DNA of 64,000 nt from Roseiarcus sp036488815 (GTDB taxonomy: Bacteria; Pseudomonadota; Alphaproteobacteria; Rhizobiales; Beijerinckiaceae): NCBI GenBank assembly GCA_036488815.1, contig DASXGX010000159.1, positions 1 to 64,000 of the forward strand, given 5' to 3'. The notes below the pieces were generated by a model. The model ran no database searches. It worked only from the letters and a program-made list of their open reading frames with translations, and had not been told where the DNA came from. Shown here piece by piece: positions 17,818 through 27,281 of this stretch (position 1 is the first letter of the stretch; every line of letters begins with the position of its first letter). The position numbers and the translations under genes are program-made.

Positions 17818-19317
17818 ATGAGCGTCGGTGCGCTCAGAACGAATTTCATCATCAATGTCTTCGGGGCTGTGGTTCCGCTCGCTGTCGCCCTGGTGACCGT
17901 GCCGATCTACGTCCGCCATATCGGCGACGCCCGCTATGGCGTCCTGTCGCTCGTCTGGACGCTGCTCGGCTATTTCGGATTTTTGGACCTCGGCCTGTCG
18001 CGCGCTGCGTCCAATGCGTTGGCGCGGCTGCGCGAGGCTCCGCGTGAGGCGCGCGCTCGCGTGCTCGTCACCTCGCTCGCCCTCAATCTCGCGTTCGGCC
18101 TGTTCGGCGGCGTCATCCTCGCCGCCGCCGGAGGCTATCTCATGCAGCACGCGCTGACCGTTCCCGAGGCGCTGAAGCCGGAGATCGTGTCCGCTCTCCC
18201 CTGGATCGCCGCCCTGCTTCCTCTGGCGCTGGCGTCGGGCGTCGGCATAGGCGCGCTGGAATCGCGCGAACGCTTCCTTCTCGCCAATATCCTGCAAATC
18301 TGCGGCGGCAGTTTAGGCCAGATCGCGCCGGTTCTTCTCGCTGTCCTCGTCAGCCCTTCGCTCGCGGTCGTGATCCCCGCCGCGGCGACCGCGCGAGCCT
18401 TGACGGTTGTCGCCATCATGATCGCGGTCTATCGCGCCGAGGGTCCGCTCTCGATCGCGGACTTCGACCGGCGTCAGATCAAGACGCTGCTCAGCTACGG
18501 CGGCTGGGTCACCGTGTCGAGCCTCATGAGCCCTATCCTTTCCGAGTTCGATCAGTTCGTGATCGGCTCGTTGCTGGGCGTCGCGGCGATCACCCATTAT
18601 ATCGTGCCGATGAATTTGGTGATGCGCAGCCAGATTCTCGCCGCGGCGCTCAGCCGCACGTTGTTCCCACGCATGTCGAGCTTGGCGCGAGACGACGCCC
18701 ACAGCCTCGCCGCGCGCGCGCTCGTGTCGTTGGCGTACGGCTACGGCGCTGTCTGCGCGCCGGCGATCATCCTCACGCCGACGTTTTTCCGTTATTGGAT
18801 CAGCGCCGACTTCGCCGCCGTCGCCTCGCCGGTCGCCGAGATCCTGTTTTTCGGCGCGTGGATCAACGGGCTCGCGTTCGTGCCGTTCGGACTGTTGCAG
18901 AGTCAGGGACGGCCGGACGTGACCGGCAAGTTTCATGCGGCGGAGCTGTTGCCCTTCGTCGCAGTGCTCTGGGCGATGACGTCGGCGTATGGGATCGTCG
19001 GCGCGGCGATCGCCTGGAGCTTGCGCTGCGCAATCGATGCGCTCTGCCTGTTTTGGGCGCCCGGCATTCCGGCGAGCGCGCTGCTCCGCGCGCTTCCCCT
19101 GCCGCTGTTGCTGCTGGCGGCGTCGGCCGCCGCTGCGAACGCGATCGGGCCCAACCTCTGGCCGGCGATCGGCGCGGCAATCGCCGCCGAGGCGGCGGCG
19201 ATTGCGCTCGCGCTCGTTATGGCTCACGATTTGAGGACATTGGCGCGGACGACGGCGCGTCGCGGATTGCGAGCGATCGGGCTCGCGCGCGCCGATCTTC
19301 CCGCACGGGCCAATTAG
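17818..19317 (+). CDS. Wzx-like lipid-linked oligosaccharide flippase
   Basis: This 499-residue protein has about 12-14 hydrophobic helices and the MOP/polysaccharide-synthesis architecture (N-terminal NFIINVFGAVVPLAVALVTVPIYVRHIGDARYGVLSL). It would flip undecaprenyl-linked repeat units to the periplasm for the Wzy-like polymerase encoded nearby. It follows the GH5 gene by 33 bp. The C-terminal 90 residues are strongly alanine-rich hydrophobic helices. The family assignment is firm, the exact substrate unknown. Confidence 0.88.
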   Translation: MSVGALRTNFIINVFGAVVPLAVALVTVPIYVRHIGDARYGVLSLVWTLLGYFGFLDLGLSRAASNALARLREAPREARARVLVTSLALNLAFGLFGGVILAAAGGYLMQHALTVPEALKPEIVSALPWIAALLPLALASGVGIGALESRERFLLANILQICGGSLGQIAPVLLAVLVSPSLAVVIPAAATARALTVVAIMIAVYRAEGPLSIADFDRRQIKTLLSYGGWVTVSSLMSPILSEFDQFVIGSLLGVAAITHYIVPMNLVMRSQILAAALSRTLFPRMSSLARDDAHSLAARALVSLAYGYGAVCAPAIILTPTFFRYWISADFAAVASPVAEILFFGAWINGLAFVPFGLLQSQGRPDVTGKFHAAELLPFVAVLWAMTSAYGIVGAAIAWSLRCAIDALCLFWAPGIPASALLRALPLPLLLLAASAAAANAIGPNLWPAIGAAIAAEAAAIALALVMAHDLRTLARTTARRGLRAIGLARADLPARAN

Positions 19318-19336
19318 GCCGACAGCGAGGCTTGCC

Positions 19337-20461
19337 GTGACGAGCATATCCGTCGCAATGGCGACCTACAACGGAGCCAAGTTCCTGCGCGAGCAGCTCG
19401 ACAGCCTCGCCGCGCAAAGCTTGCCGCCATCGGAAGTCGTCATCGCCGACGATTGCTCGTCGGATGAGAGCCGCGCCGTCGCAGCCGATTTCGCTCGAAC
19501 CGCTCCTTTCCCGGTTCGGGCGTTCCGAAACGACGATCAATTGGGATACAAACGAAATTTTCTTCGCGCGGTCGGCCTTTGCGCCTCGGATCTGATCGCC
19601 TGTTGCGACCAGGACGACGTCTGGGACCCCGCCAAGCTCGAACGGGCCACTCAGCCGTTCGCCGATCCGAACGTCATGCTCGTTCATCACAATTCCTATA
19701 TCGTCAGCCCCTCGGGCGAGGTCCTCGGTCTGCTCCGCAGTTCGGACATTGCGCGTGACGCCGCGCCGCATGAATCGAACCCTTGGTTCGCCGCTTACGG
19801 CCACACCCTGACGTTCCGCAAAGCGTTGGCCCAATTCTCTCCCCTTTGGGAGCGGTCGGTCAGCGCCCATTCGACCGAAGACAGGATCGTGCGGTTTGGC
19901 CCGGAGCCCGAGTCGCACGATCATTGGTTCTTCTTTCTCGCCTCGGAGATGGGCCGCGTCGTCTACCTCCCCGAGCCCCTCGTGCGCTATCGCCAGCACG
20001 ACGGCAACGCCGAGGGATGGGGCGGTCCGATGAGCTATCGCAGACGCTGGCGACACCGGCTGGAGCGCCGCGATCTCGTCTACGATCTCTGCGCCAAGTC
20101 GGCCGCCGCGCGGTCGGCCATCCTCAGTGAAGCGTCGCGTCTGGCGCCGAAGGAGGACTACGCGACCATCATGAGCGAGGGATCGCAGCGCTACGAGAGG
20201 CTGGCGTGGCTTTACGAACGGCGAGCCGAACTCTATCGTTCCAGCCACTTCGGGTCGCGCTTGCGCCACTTCGCGAGTTTGACTCGCGGCCACGCCTACG
20301 ACGGGCGAGGGTTCTGGACATTCCACGCCAAAGGCGGGATCAAGGACGCCATCCTCGGCCTCATGTTCGCGCCCGTGCTGCGTTACGCGGGGACGCCGCC
20401 GTCCGGCGCCGATCCGACCTGTTCCGCCGTTCGCTCCAGACTGTCGCCGTCTACGACATAG
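19337..20461 (+). CDS. Glycosyltransferase family 2
   Basis: This 374-residue GT-A enzyme starts at GTG 19337. The nucleotide-sugar domain shows SVAMATYNGAKFLREQLDSL, VVIADDCSSDES and a DxD-like CDQDDVWDPAKL at about residues 90-101. The C-terminal part (YRQHDGNAEGWG) is typical of rhamnosyl/mannosyl-type family 2 enzymes. It is the last plus-strand gene of this half of the locus and converges with a minus-strand block of three glycosyltransferase genes. It adds one sugar to the lipid-linked repeat unit; donor and acceptor are unknown. Confidence 0.88.
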   Translation: MTSISVAMATYNGAKFLREQLDSLAAQSLPPSEVVIADDCSSDESRAVAADFARTAPFPVRAFRNDDQLGYKRNFLRAVGLCASDLIACCDQDDVWDPAKLERATQPFADPNVMLVHHNSYIVSPSGEVLGLLRSSDIARDAAPHESNPWFAAYGHTLTFRKALAQFSPLWERSVSAHSTEDRIVRFGPEPESHDHWFFFLASEMGRVVYLPEPLVRYRQHDGNAEGWGGPMSYRRRWRHRLERRDLVYDLCAKSAAARSAILSEASRLAPKEDYATIMSEGSQRYERLAWLYERRAELYRSSHFGSRLRHFASLTRGHAYDGRGFWTFHAKGGIKDAILGLMFAPVLRYAGTPPSGADPTCSAVRSRLSPSTT

Positions 20462-20480
20462 CCGGTTTCCGCCGGGGCCC

Positions 20481-21791
20481 TCAGAGCCGGCTGGCGTCGG
20501 CGCCGACGGCGGGCGGGCGAACCGTTTCCCTTTCCGGCGAGCCCTGGCTCCCGGCCTCGATCATGCTGGCGACATGGTCGAGATATTGGCCTAAGTCCTC
20601 GCGTCCGCCGACCCCGAACGCGGAGGGACGCGGCTTCCGCCGTCGCGTCAACGCCTGATAAAATACCGCCAGCTCGACGATCTCGATATCTCGGTTCGCC
20701 AGCGTTTTCAGCGATATGCCACGCACGCCCACCGGGGTCGAAACGACGGGAACGCGATAAGCAAGCGCCTCGAGCGTCTTCAGGCTGACCCCGGTTCCCC
20801 TCAGCAGCGGAACAACGACGACGGGCACCGAGGCGTAGAAGTCCGCAACGTCCTTGACCGGGCCGACAAGGTCGATCCCGAGCTTTGCGTAGTCGGGACA
20901 TGCGCGCGAAAACACCTCGCAGACGCCTCCCGCCAGCGCCAGCGTAAACCCCGGATCCCGTTCGCGCACCAGCGGGAGCTGCGTTTCGACGAACGCCATC
21001 AGCCCGTCCAGATTGAATACCGCCTCAGATGCAATGAAGCCGGCGGAATATTTCGGCGCAGCCGCTGCTTTGATCGGCTGAAGGGTCAGCGAAATCGGCC
21101 ATGGACAACTAACGACGCGATGCTCGAAATATCGCCGATAATGACCAGCTTCGTCTTCCGAGGCGCTGTAAAGCCAGTCGAAATGAGAGAGCAGTTCGAT
21201 CTCCTGCCGGCGGGCGGCCCGCGGCGAAAAGCGCGACAAGCGGCGCCGCCATCGCGCTCTTGCGTAGGAGTGATGCAGGCCAAGCTTTGGGTAACGGCGG
21301 ATCAAGGCGTCGAGCGTCTCCCGTTCGGCTTGCTCACGCGCCACCGGATCGTCATGCAGATCGACGATCTTCACGCCGGGGAAATTTGCGACGACCTCTT
21401 CGCCCACCCGCACAAGGCAACTCAGTTTGTGAAGATACAAAGCGTCCGGCTCGTGCCGGCGGACGAACTCGGCGATCTGTCGATGGATGGGCTGGCGGCC
21501 GAATTCTTCCAGCAATCGCGGCGCGGCCAACTGTCCCGTGAAGGCGCGCGCCAGGGTTCGAGCGAGTTGCACGACGGGGTTCTTCAGAACGGCCGGCAAG
21601 ATCAAATGGGCCTTACACAAGGCGTTCAGCGCGTCGTTCGTCTTCGAGGTCACGCGCGCGGGGTCGCCGAACATCACGGCGTAGATTTCGTATCGCTCTT
21701 CCAGCGCCTGAAGGCATGCGAGATACACCACTCCCGAACCGTCATGGACGGGAGGAACATAGTCCTCGCAGATGTACAGCAGCTTGCGCAC
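20481..21791 (-). CDS. Glycosyltransferase, GT4-like (GT-B fold)
   Basis: This 436-residue protein begins LLYICEDYVPPVHDGSGVVYL, a GT-B N-terminal sugar-acceptor domain, and has a C-terminal donor-binding domain with LVGPVKDVADFYASVPVVVVPLLRGTGVSLKTLEALAYRVPVVSTPVGVRGI. That segment is the usual ExxxxGxPVVST-type end of the family. The last 30 residues are disordered-looking. It is the third gene of a co-directional block with two other glycosyltransferases, 29 bp after the preceding family 2 gene. The sugar specificity cannot be inferred. Confidence 0.85.
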   Translation of the reverse strand: MRKLLYICEDYVPPVHDGSGVVYLACLQALEERYEIYAVMFGDPARVTSKTNDALNALCKAHLILPAVLKNPVVQLARTLARAFTGQLAAPRLLEEFGRQPIHRQIAEFVRRHEPDALYLHKLSCLVRVGEEVVANFPGVKIVDLHDDPVAREQAERETLDALIRRYPKLGLHHSYARARWRRRLSRFSPRAARRQEIELLSHFDWLYSASEDEAGHYRRYFEHRVVSCPWPISLTLQPIKAAAAPKYSAGFIASEAVFNLDGLMAFVETQLPLVRERDPGFTLALAGGVCEVFSRACPDYAKLGIDLVGPVKDVADFYASVPVVVVPLLRGTGVSLKTLEALAYRVPVVSTPVGVRGISLKTLANRDIEIVELAVFYQALTRRRKPRPSAFGVGGREDLGQYLDHVASMIEAGSQGSPERETVRPPAVGADASRL

Positions 21792-21820
21792 CGAGGGCTC
21801 CAGATGAAGCGGCTGAGCGC

Positions 21821-22786
21821 CTAACTCTCCCGCAATTCCGACAAGGCCGGGACCGACTGGTCCGGCCCTCGTCGCGCCTCAGCGAACCCCTCGAACATGG
21901 CGCGGTAAAGACGCGGAACCGCCGCCGGCGCGCCGAACCGCGCTGTGCGCGCAAGCGCGATCAAGCTGAAGGTCGCCACGAAGCTGGGTACGCCCCACCA
22001 GCCACGGTGCTTCAGGATGTAGTAGGCCGTGGAGCGGAAGCGGCCGCATTCGGCGTCGAGCGGATTTGGATCGCGCACCCCCCCAGCGGGGGTGGAGAGG
22101 TGGAGCAGTTCGGCTTCCGGCTCGAACATCAGGCGCCAGCCGGCGGCGCGCAGCCGGGTCGAAAAATCCGTCTCCTCCAAGAGGCGTGTTCGCCGATCGA
22201 AGCCGCCGATTTGGCGCACCGCAGCCATTCGGAAGCTCATATTCGAGCCTTTGCACGAATCGATCTCCTGCCGCTCGGCCCCGAACAGGTTGAAGATCGT
22301 GCGACCGCCAGCGGAGACGTAGCAAGCGGTGCGCCGCGCGTTCATGCGCAATGTCCGCTCGACGTGACGGCCCGTTACGCCCCCGACCGTGGCGTCTTCG
22401 AAGGCGCGGACATGGGCGCCGATGAAATCGGCGGCCAGCACGATGACATCATCGTCGATGAACACCACGATGCTTCCGCGTGCGCGCGCGAGGCCCTCAT
22501 TGCGAGCGTTCGGCAGATTCTTCACCGCCAGGTGAAGGTAATGCAGCCGCGGATCGTTGGATTGGGCGACGTAGCGCGCATTCGACACAGCGACGTCCGG
22601 GTCGGATTGATCGACGAGCCAGAGTTCGAAATCGCGGAACGGCTGCCGGCGGAGCTGATCGACGGTCGCCTGCGCATGATCGGCGCGATTGTAGGTCGGC
22701 ACGACGATAGTCACCGCCGGCGCGCACGCGGCGGCCGGCGACGCAGCTGGGCGAGCAGTGAGAGGCCTTGCATCACGGGAAGCCAT
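21821..22786 (-). CDS. Glycosyltransferase family 2
   Basis: This family 2 enzyme has TIVVPTYNRADHAQATVDQL, WLVDQSDPD, ARNEGLARARGSIVVFIDDDVIV (the DxD metal site) and the later GGFDRRTRLLEETDFSTRLRAAGW acceptor-loop segment. The start is taken as ATG 22786 (MASRDARP, 321 residues); a TTG at 22837 would add 17 residues of unclear merit. A hydrophobic C-terminal stretch (VPSFVATFSLIALA) may anchor it to the membrane. It lies between the GT4-GT26 fusion gene and the GT4-like gene on the same strand. Confidence 0.87.
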   Translation of the reverse strand: MASRDARPLTARPAASPAAACAPAVTIVVPTYNRADHAQATVDQLRRQPFRDFELWLVDQSDPDVAVSNARYVAQSNDPRLHYLHLAVKNLPNARNEGLARARGSIVVFIDDDVIVLAADFIGAHVRAFEDATVGGVTGRHVERTLRMNARRTACYVSAGGRTIFNLFGAERQEIDSCKGSNMSFRMAAVRQIGGFDRRTRLLEETDFSTRLRAAGWRLMFEPEAELLHLSTPAGGVRDPNPLDAECGRFRSTAYYILKHRGWWGVPSFVATFSLIALARTARFGAPAAVPRLYRAMFEGFAEARRGPDQSVPALSELRES

Positions 22787-22915
22787 GACGGCGAGTCTCG
22801 GGATCAGGCGCCGGTTCGGCAATTTCGATCCCTGCAAGCCGGCGCGGCGATCGCGACCGCGCAGGACATTCCGCCAGTGTTCATCTCTCCTGCCCCTTTT
22901 CTCGTGCAGCGGCGA

Positions 22916-24754
22916 TCACGCCCGCTCGCCGCGCATGTATTGAAGCGCAACCCGGCTGAGAAACAGCGCATTGCCGACTGTGTAGCGTCGCCACAGCCGC
23001 CTCGGCTCGATCAGCAGCCGATAGAACCACTCGAGCCTCGCTTTCTGGACAACGGGCGGCGCCCTCGGGACCTTGCCGGTTTGAAAGTTGAACAAGGAAC
23101 CGACCGCCATGCCGACTGGGCAGACACGCGGAATGTTTTCCGCCAGCCAGAACTCTTGAAGGGGATTGCCCATCGCGACGAGCACTATGTCGGGCCGCGC
23201 GGCGCGCACGCGGTCGGCGAGCGCCCTCGCCTCCTCCGGTGCGAAGAAGCCATTGTGGAAGCCTACGACCTGATGTCGCGGCCAGCGCCGCCGGTAAATC
23301 TCGGCGGCCTCCGCAACGACCTGCTCGGCCGCCCCTAGCAGATAGAGGCGCAATTTGTGGCGGCTGCGGTCGAGATAGGCGGGCGTGAAATCGGTGCCGT
23401 TGAGATTGGCCGGAAAGAACCGGCCGAACAGCATGAAGCTCGCCAAATCGAGACCGATGCCGTCGTTGAGGAGATGAAATCCTTCGAGCGCCTCGGCCAC
23501 GTTTGGATCGGCCGCGGCTTCGTTGGCGAGATTTGCGTTCACGAACGAAATGCGCAGAGGCGACCGGTCGGCGATACAATCGTCGATCACGCCAATCGTC
23601 GTCTCCGCGCTGGTGACTTGGACTCGCGTTGCGACGATCCGCCGCTCGTTCTGCCCTCTGACCCTGCGATAGATTTCGTCGAAGCGTCGCGCGGCGCCCT
23701 TCCAGGAATAGCCCGCGAGCCGCTCTTCGAGCGCGGCCTGATTGCACTCGCGGCCTTGCCATTGCCGCCATGCCGCAAGCGTCGCGCACGCGGCCTCCTC
23801 CGGGCGCGAGAAGTCCGTCAGCACGCCCAAGCCGGTCGTCGCAACCGTTTCGCGATGGGCCGAAATGTCGCTGAGGATCGGCAGCAAACCGCCTGACATC
23901 GCTTCGATCGCAGCAATGCCGAACCCCTCGTAACGCGAGGGGCTGACGAAGACGGAAGACGCTCGCACAGCCTCGCGTAGCGCCTCGTCGGAAGGCGATT
24001 CCATCAGAGCGAGGCAATCCTCGACGCCGCAACGCCTCGCTTCCTCGCGCAATTGCTCGCTCGTGACACCCAACGGCCGTCCAGCGAGGACCAGGCGCCA
24101 TCCCGGCTCCTTCGCCCTCAGCGCGCGAAGGAACGGAAACAGCGCGAAGAGATTCTTGTTGGGCGCGAAGCGACCGAAATAGATGAGCTGCTTGCACCCT
24201 TCACCAGGCCCGAGATTGGCGAATTTTTCGCAGTCGACGCCATTCAGCACCGTCTCGATGCCGCGCCGGCGAATGCGTGAGAACAGCTCGAAGTCCTGAT
24301 TGCTGGACGCCGCGACGAATGCGTAGCCGCCGATGCTGGCGCGCGTCACCAACGCGAAATAGATCTTCTTGAGCCTCGAGGCGAAGTCCGTGTGGAAGAA
24401 CCCGCCGTGGGTGGACACAATCAGCGTCCGGCGGTGAAAGCTCTGCGTGAGCGCGAGAAAGTCGAAGAAGAAATCGATGGCGTGGACGTGGACCACATCC
24501 GCATCGGCGATGTGGGTCAATACGGTGGGCGCAACCGGGTAGCGCTGGGAGCCCCAATACGGGATCCGCACCACTTTGACAGGGCCCAGCCATTCGCTCG
24601 CGGGCAGCTTCACGCCAGTCCCGAATTGCCGGTTCAGCGTGACGACCTGAACGTCGTGGCCGCTCGCCGCCTGATGCTTGGCGAGCGACTCGACCACTGT
24701 TTCCAGGCCGCCCCTGGCGGGATGAAATTGGCGGGTGACGTGGACAATTCTCAC
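22916..24754 (-). CDS. Bifunctional glycosyltransferase: GT4 domain fused to WecB/TagA/CpsF (GT26) domain
   Basis: This 612-residue protein carries two complete glycosyltransferase domains. Residues 1 to about 370 are a GT4 enzyme (HVTRQFHPARGGLETVVESL at the N-terminus, YFGRFAPNKN, then SPSRYEGFGIAAIEAMSGG). Residues about 380-612 are a GT26 enzyme of the WecB/TagA/CpsF group, with LLNDGIGLDLAS near 428-440 and VAMGNPLQEFWLAEN near 527-541. The ending IEPRRLWRRYTVGNALF is the usual C-terminus of GT26. It probably adds two successive sugars to the undecaprenyl-linked intermediate. No frameshift or internal stop separates the halves. Confidence 0.92.
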   Translation of the reverse strand: MRIVHVTRQFHPARGGLETVVESLAKHQAASGHDVQVVTLNRQFGTGVKLPASEWLGPVKVVRIPYWGSQRYPVAPTVLTHIADADVVHVHAIDFFFDFLALTQSFHRRTLIVSTHGGFFHTDFASRLKKIYFALVTRASIGGYAFVAASSNQDFELFSRIRRRGIETVLNGVDCEKFANLGPGEGCKQLIYFGRFAPNKNLFALFPFLRALRAKEPGWRLVLAGRPLGVTSEQLREEARRCGVEDCLALMESPSDEALREAVRASSVFVSPSRYEGFGIAAIEAMSGGLLPILSDISAHRETVATTGLGVLTDFSRPEEAACATLAAWRQWQGRECNQAALEERLAGYSWKGAARRFDEIYRRVRGQNERRIVATRVQVTSAETTIGVIDDCIADRSPLRISFVNANLANEAAADPNVAEALEGFHLLNDGIGLDLASFMLFGRFFPANLNGTDFTPAYLDRSRHKLRLYLLGAAEQVVAEAAEIYRRRWPRHQVVGFHNGFFAPEEARALADRVRAARPDIVLVAMGNPLQEFWLAENIPRVCPVGMAVGSLFNFQTGKVPRAPPVVQKARLEWFYRLLIEPRRLWRRYTVGNALFLSRVALQYMRGERA

Positions 24755-25390
24755 ACTCCCCTCCGCAATGAAGCGAAACAGGCGATCGCGAATTCAAGCC
24801 GTGCGTCATCATTCGCAGCTCGGCGGGTCATCGCCGGCTAGTCGTTCGACCCCGAATAAGGAAGCGTCCTCGCCGCCGCCGTGGGCGCCGAAGTCAACAC
24901 ATTGTTTTTGCTACAATCGTTCAACCCAGCGTATTAGGCCTCCTGGGTCATGACGTAAGGATAGCTGCTGGACATATTTTGGGCAAGAGCCTTTATCGCT
25001 CGGTAATATGACAGTATTTGTAAGCCGTTCTCGCGCCGCTATCTTCTGCGAAGAGCGGAATTCCACCCGCATTAGGCGCCACATGATGCGACTTGACTTC
25101 TCCTGCGACGCATCTACGGGCAAGGTCTGCAGCTTGATTAGTCAGCATTCGCCGACTTGTTTGGCGTTTGATGGAGCGTATCTTCGAACACTGGCTACGC
25201 TGCTTTGCGACGATTTCGAACATCGAGCCAAGGACGGCATTTGACATTAAACACGACGCTGTCGGGGTGTAGCGCCATATGGAGGTACTCCTTCCGGCGA
25301 TCCGCATGACAGCAAGGGGGCGTGTATGCCGAGGGCGCCTTTTGACCGCGTAGGGAGGCGCACATATGTTGGGCCGCGCGGCGATGGTCC
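24755..25390. other. Divergent, relatively AT-rich intergenic region without a convincing gene
   Basis: About 640 bp separate the GT4-GT26 fusion gene from the methyltransferase gene. Several 70-150 codon frames cross it on both strands, but none shows family motifs, and the base composition differs from the surrounding genes. It must hold promoters for both directions. I see no clear -35/-10 pair or long repeat, and no transposase motif. It may be the worn remnant of a lost gene. Confidence 0.35.
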
Positions 25391-26206
25391 ATGGAGCGAC
25401 TGCCCTGGGGAGTGCGGGCTTCAAGCGCTCCATTCGTTTGGCTCAAGAGGTATTCGGCCTTGACAAACAGCGGCCAACTCTCCCGAGCACGAGCGTTTGC
25501 CGTGCGCTTCCTACCGGAATCGTTCAGACTGCCCTTGCGGCGATTGACGCGACCGTCTTTGGGCGGCGTCCGTTTCGGCGACCTCGGGCGAACCGAACCG
25601 ATCAGCCGCGACTTTGGCTTCGATCGCGGCACCCCGATTGATCGTATCTATATCGAACGTTTCCTGGCCGCACATGCGTCGCGGATTCGCGGCAGAACGC
25701 TCGAAGTGGGCGATGACGGCTATACCGCCCGCTTCGGCGGGACCCAGACGACCCGACGCGACATCATCGATTTTCGCCCCGGAAACAAGCGGGCGACGAT
25801 TGTCGGGGACGTCACGCAACTCGGCGCGGAGTGGGACAATACGTTCGACGCAATTGTCCTCACGCAAATGCTTCATTTGATCTACGATCTCCAGGGCGCG
25901 GTCGCCGCCCTGCACCGGCTGCTCCGGAGTGGCGGAGCCTGTCTCGTGACGGCGCCGGGACTGACTCCCATGGACCACTACCACGACTATGACATCTGGT
26001 ATTGGTCGCTGACCGGAGTCTCGGCGCGGCGACTGTTTTCGGATGTGTTCGGCGCGGCGTCGACGGAGGTCGCGGTCTACGGCAACGTCTCGGCGGCGGT
26101 GTGTTCGCTCCAGGGTCTGGCAGCCGAAGAACTCAAGCTTTCGATGATCGACGCGCAGGATCCCCACTATCCCGTCACGATCGGCGTTTGCGCCGTCAAG
26201 GGCTGA
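25391..26206 (+). CDS. Class I SAM-dependent methyltransferase-like protein
   Basis: This 271-residue protein has a methyltransferase-11-like core: the glycine-poor motif I region GRTLEVGDDGYTARFGG, a VGDVTQL strand, FDAIVLTQMLHLIYDLQGAVAALHRLLRSGGACLVTAPG (motifs II-III) and a C-terminal WYWSLTGVSARRLFSDVFG segment. Motif I reads EVGDDGYT rather than the usual ExGxGxG, so cofactor binding may be altered. It lies 4 bp before the deacetylase gene. In this setting it would methylate a sugar of the polymer or its lipid-linked precursor. Confidence 0.75.
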   Translation: MERLPWGVRASSAPFVWLKRYSALTNSGQLSRARAFAVRFLPESFRLPLRRLTRPSLGGVRFGDLGRTEPISRDFGFDRGTPIDRIYIERFLAAHASRIRGRTLEVGDDGYTARFGGTQTTRRDIIDFRPGNKRATIVGDVTQLGAEWDNTFDAIVLTQMLHLIYDLQGAVAALHRLLRSGGACLVTAPGLTPMDHYHDYDIWYWSLTGVSARRLFSDVFGAASTEVAVYGNVSAAVCSLQGLAAEELKLSMIDAQDPHYPVTIGVCAVKG

Positions 26207-26210
26207 AGCC

Positions 26211-27281
26211 ATGGCGAGGTCGCTGGCGGCGAAAATCGCCCGCGTCATGCCGCCGCGACCGGTGATCCTCATGTATCACCGCATCGCGACGCCTGACCGG
26301 GACCCGTGGGAGCTCGCGGTTGCGCCCGCTGAGTTCGACCGACAATTGCAAACTCTCGCGCGCAGACGGCGTGTGCTGCCCTTGAGGGAGTTCGCGGATC
26401 GCCATGTGAAGGGAAGCCTTCCCGCCGACGCCGTAGCCATCACCTTCGACGACGGCTATGCCTGCAATTCCGGCGTCGCGGCGCCGTTGTTGGAAAAGCA
26501 CGGTCTTCCCGCGAGCTTCTTCCTGGCGACCGCCATGCTGGGGAAGACTGAGGAATTCTGGAGCGACGCGCTCGAGCGGATCGTCTTCGATCCGAAAGCC
26601 GGCGGTACGGCCTCGATCGTCGTCGGCGATCGCGAAATCCAGGTCGATCTCGGAGAGGAGCCCGAGCCTCGTTCGGCGTGCGCGTGGCGGGCGATGAGCG
26701 ATCGGCCCCGCACGATGCGCCAACGGGCCTATATGACGCTTTGGAGGGCGCTGAAGTCGGCCCCGCTCGACGGACAGCGTCGAGCCATCGAGTCGATCGC
26801 TCGACAAATTGGCGGCGAGTCGGCGCCACGCGGCACGCACCGGCCAATGACGCCCGAGGAGGCCCACACGCTCTCGCGGGCAGCAGGCTTCGACATCTGC
26901 GGTCACACGGAGACGCACATTGCTTTGCCGCTGTGGGATCGGGCGACGCAGACGCGGGAAATTCGGCAGAGCCGCCAGGTCTGCGAAGCGATCTCAGGCC
27001 GTCCCTGCACGGCGTTCGCCTATCCCTACGGCGACTATTCGGACCTCACGTTGGACTGCGCGCGGGAATCCGGAGTGACCTGCGCCGTGTCCCTGAACTG
27101 GGGGCCGGTCGACGCATCGGAGCCGCCGCTCGCGCTGTCACGAATCATGATGAGGAACGGGAGCGCCGCGACGGGCTGGACATTGAAGCAGGCGTTCCTG
27201 CGTTCTTCGCTCGGCTCGAGGATGGCGGCTATCCTGAGCTTCCCCAGCGAGAAAGCGCGCCACGGCGATACCGATGAATGA
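26211..27281 (+). CDS. Polysaccharide deacetylase family protein (NodB homology, CE4)
   Basis: This 356-residue protein has the CE4 motifs VILMYHRI, AITFDDGYACNSGVAAPLLEKHGLPASFFLATAMLG (motif 1, with the metal-binding Asp pair), DICGHTETHIALP (motif 2, HxxxH-like) and FAYPYGDYSDLT (motif 3). It would remove N- or O-acetyl groups from exopolysaccharide sugars. The C-terminal 50 codons overlap the convergent glycosyltransferase gene by 53 bp. It is co-directional with and 4 bp after the methyltransferase gene, so both probably modify the same polymer. Confidence 0.87.
   Translation: MARSLAAKIARVMPPRPVILMYHRIATPDRDPWELAVAPAEFDRQLQTLARRRRVLPLREFADRHVKGSLPADAVAITFDDGYACNSGVAAPLLEKHGLPASFFLATAMLGKTEEFWSDALERIVFDPKAGGTASIVVGDREIQVDLGEEPEPRSACAWRAMSDRPRTMRQRAYMTLWRALKSAPLDGQRRAIESIARQIGGESAPRGTHRPMTPEEAHTLSRAAGFDICGHTETHIALPLWDRATQTREIRQSRQVCEAISGRPCTAFAYPYGDYSDLTLDCARESGVTCAVSLNWGPVDASEPPLALSRIMMRNGSAATGWTLKQAFLRSSLGSRMAAILSFPSEKARHGDTDE

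Noticed and set aside
16483..18297. 604-codon minus-strand open frame
   Set aside because: It crosses three well-supported plus-strand genes and shows no recognisable domain.
24993..25433. 146-codon minus-strand frame as a transposase or small protein gene
   Set aside because: No DDE or other catalytic motif, no ribosome site and partial overlap with the start of the methyltransferase gene.
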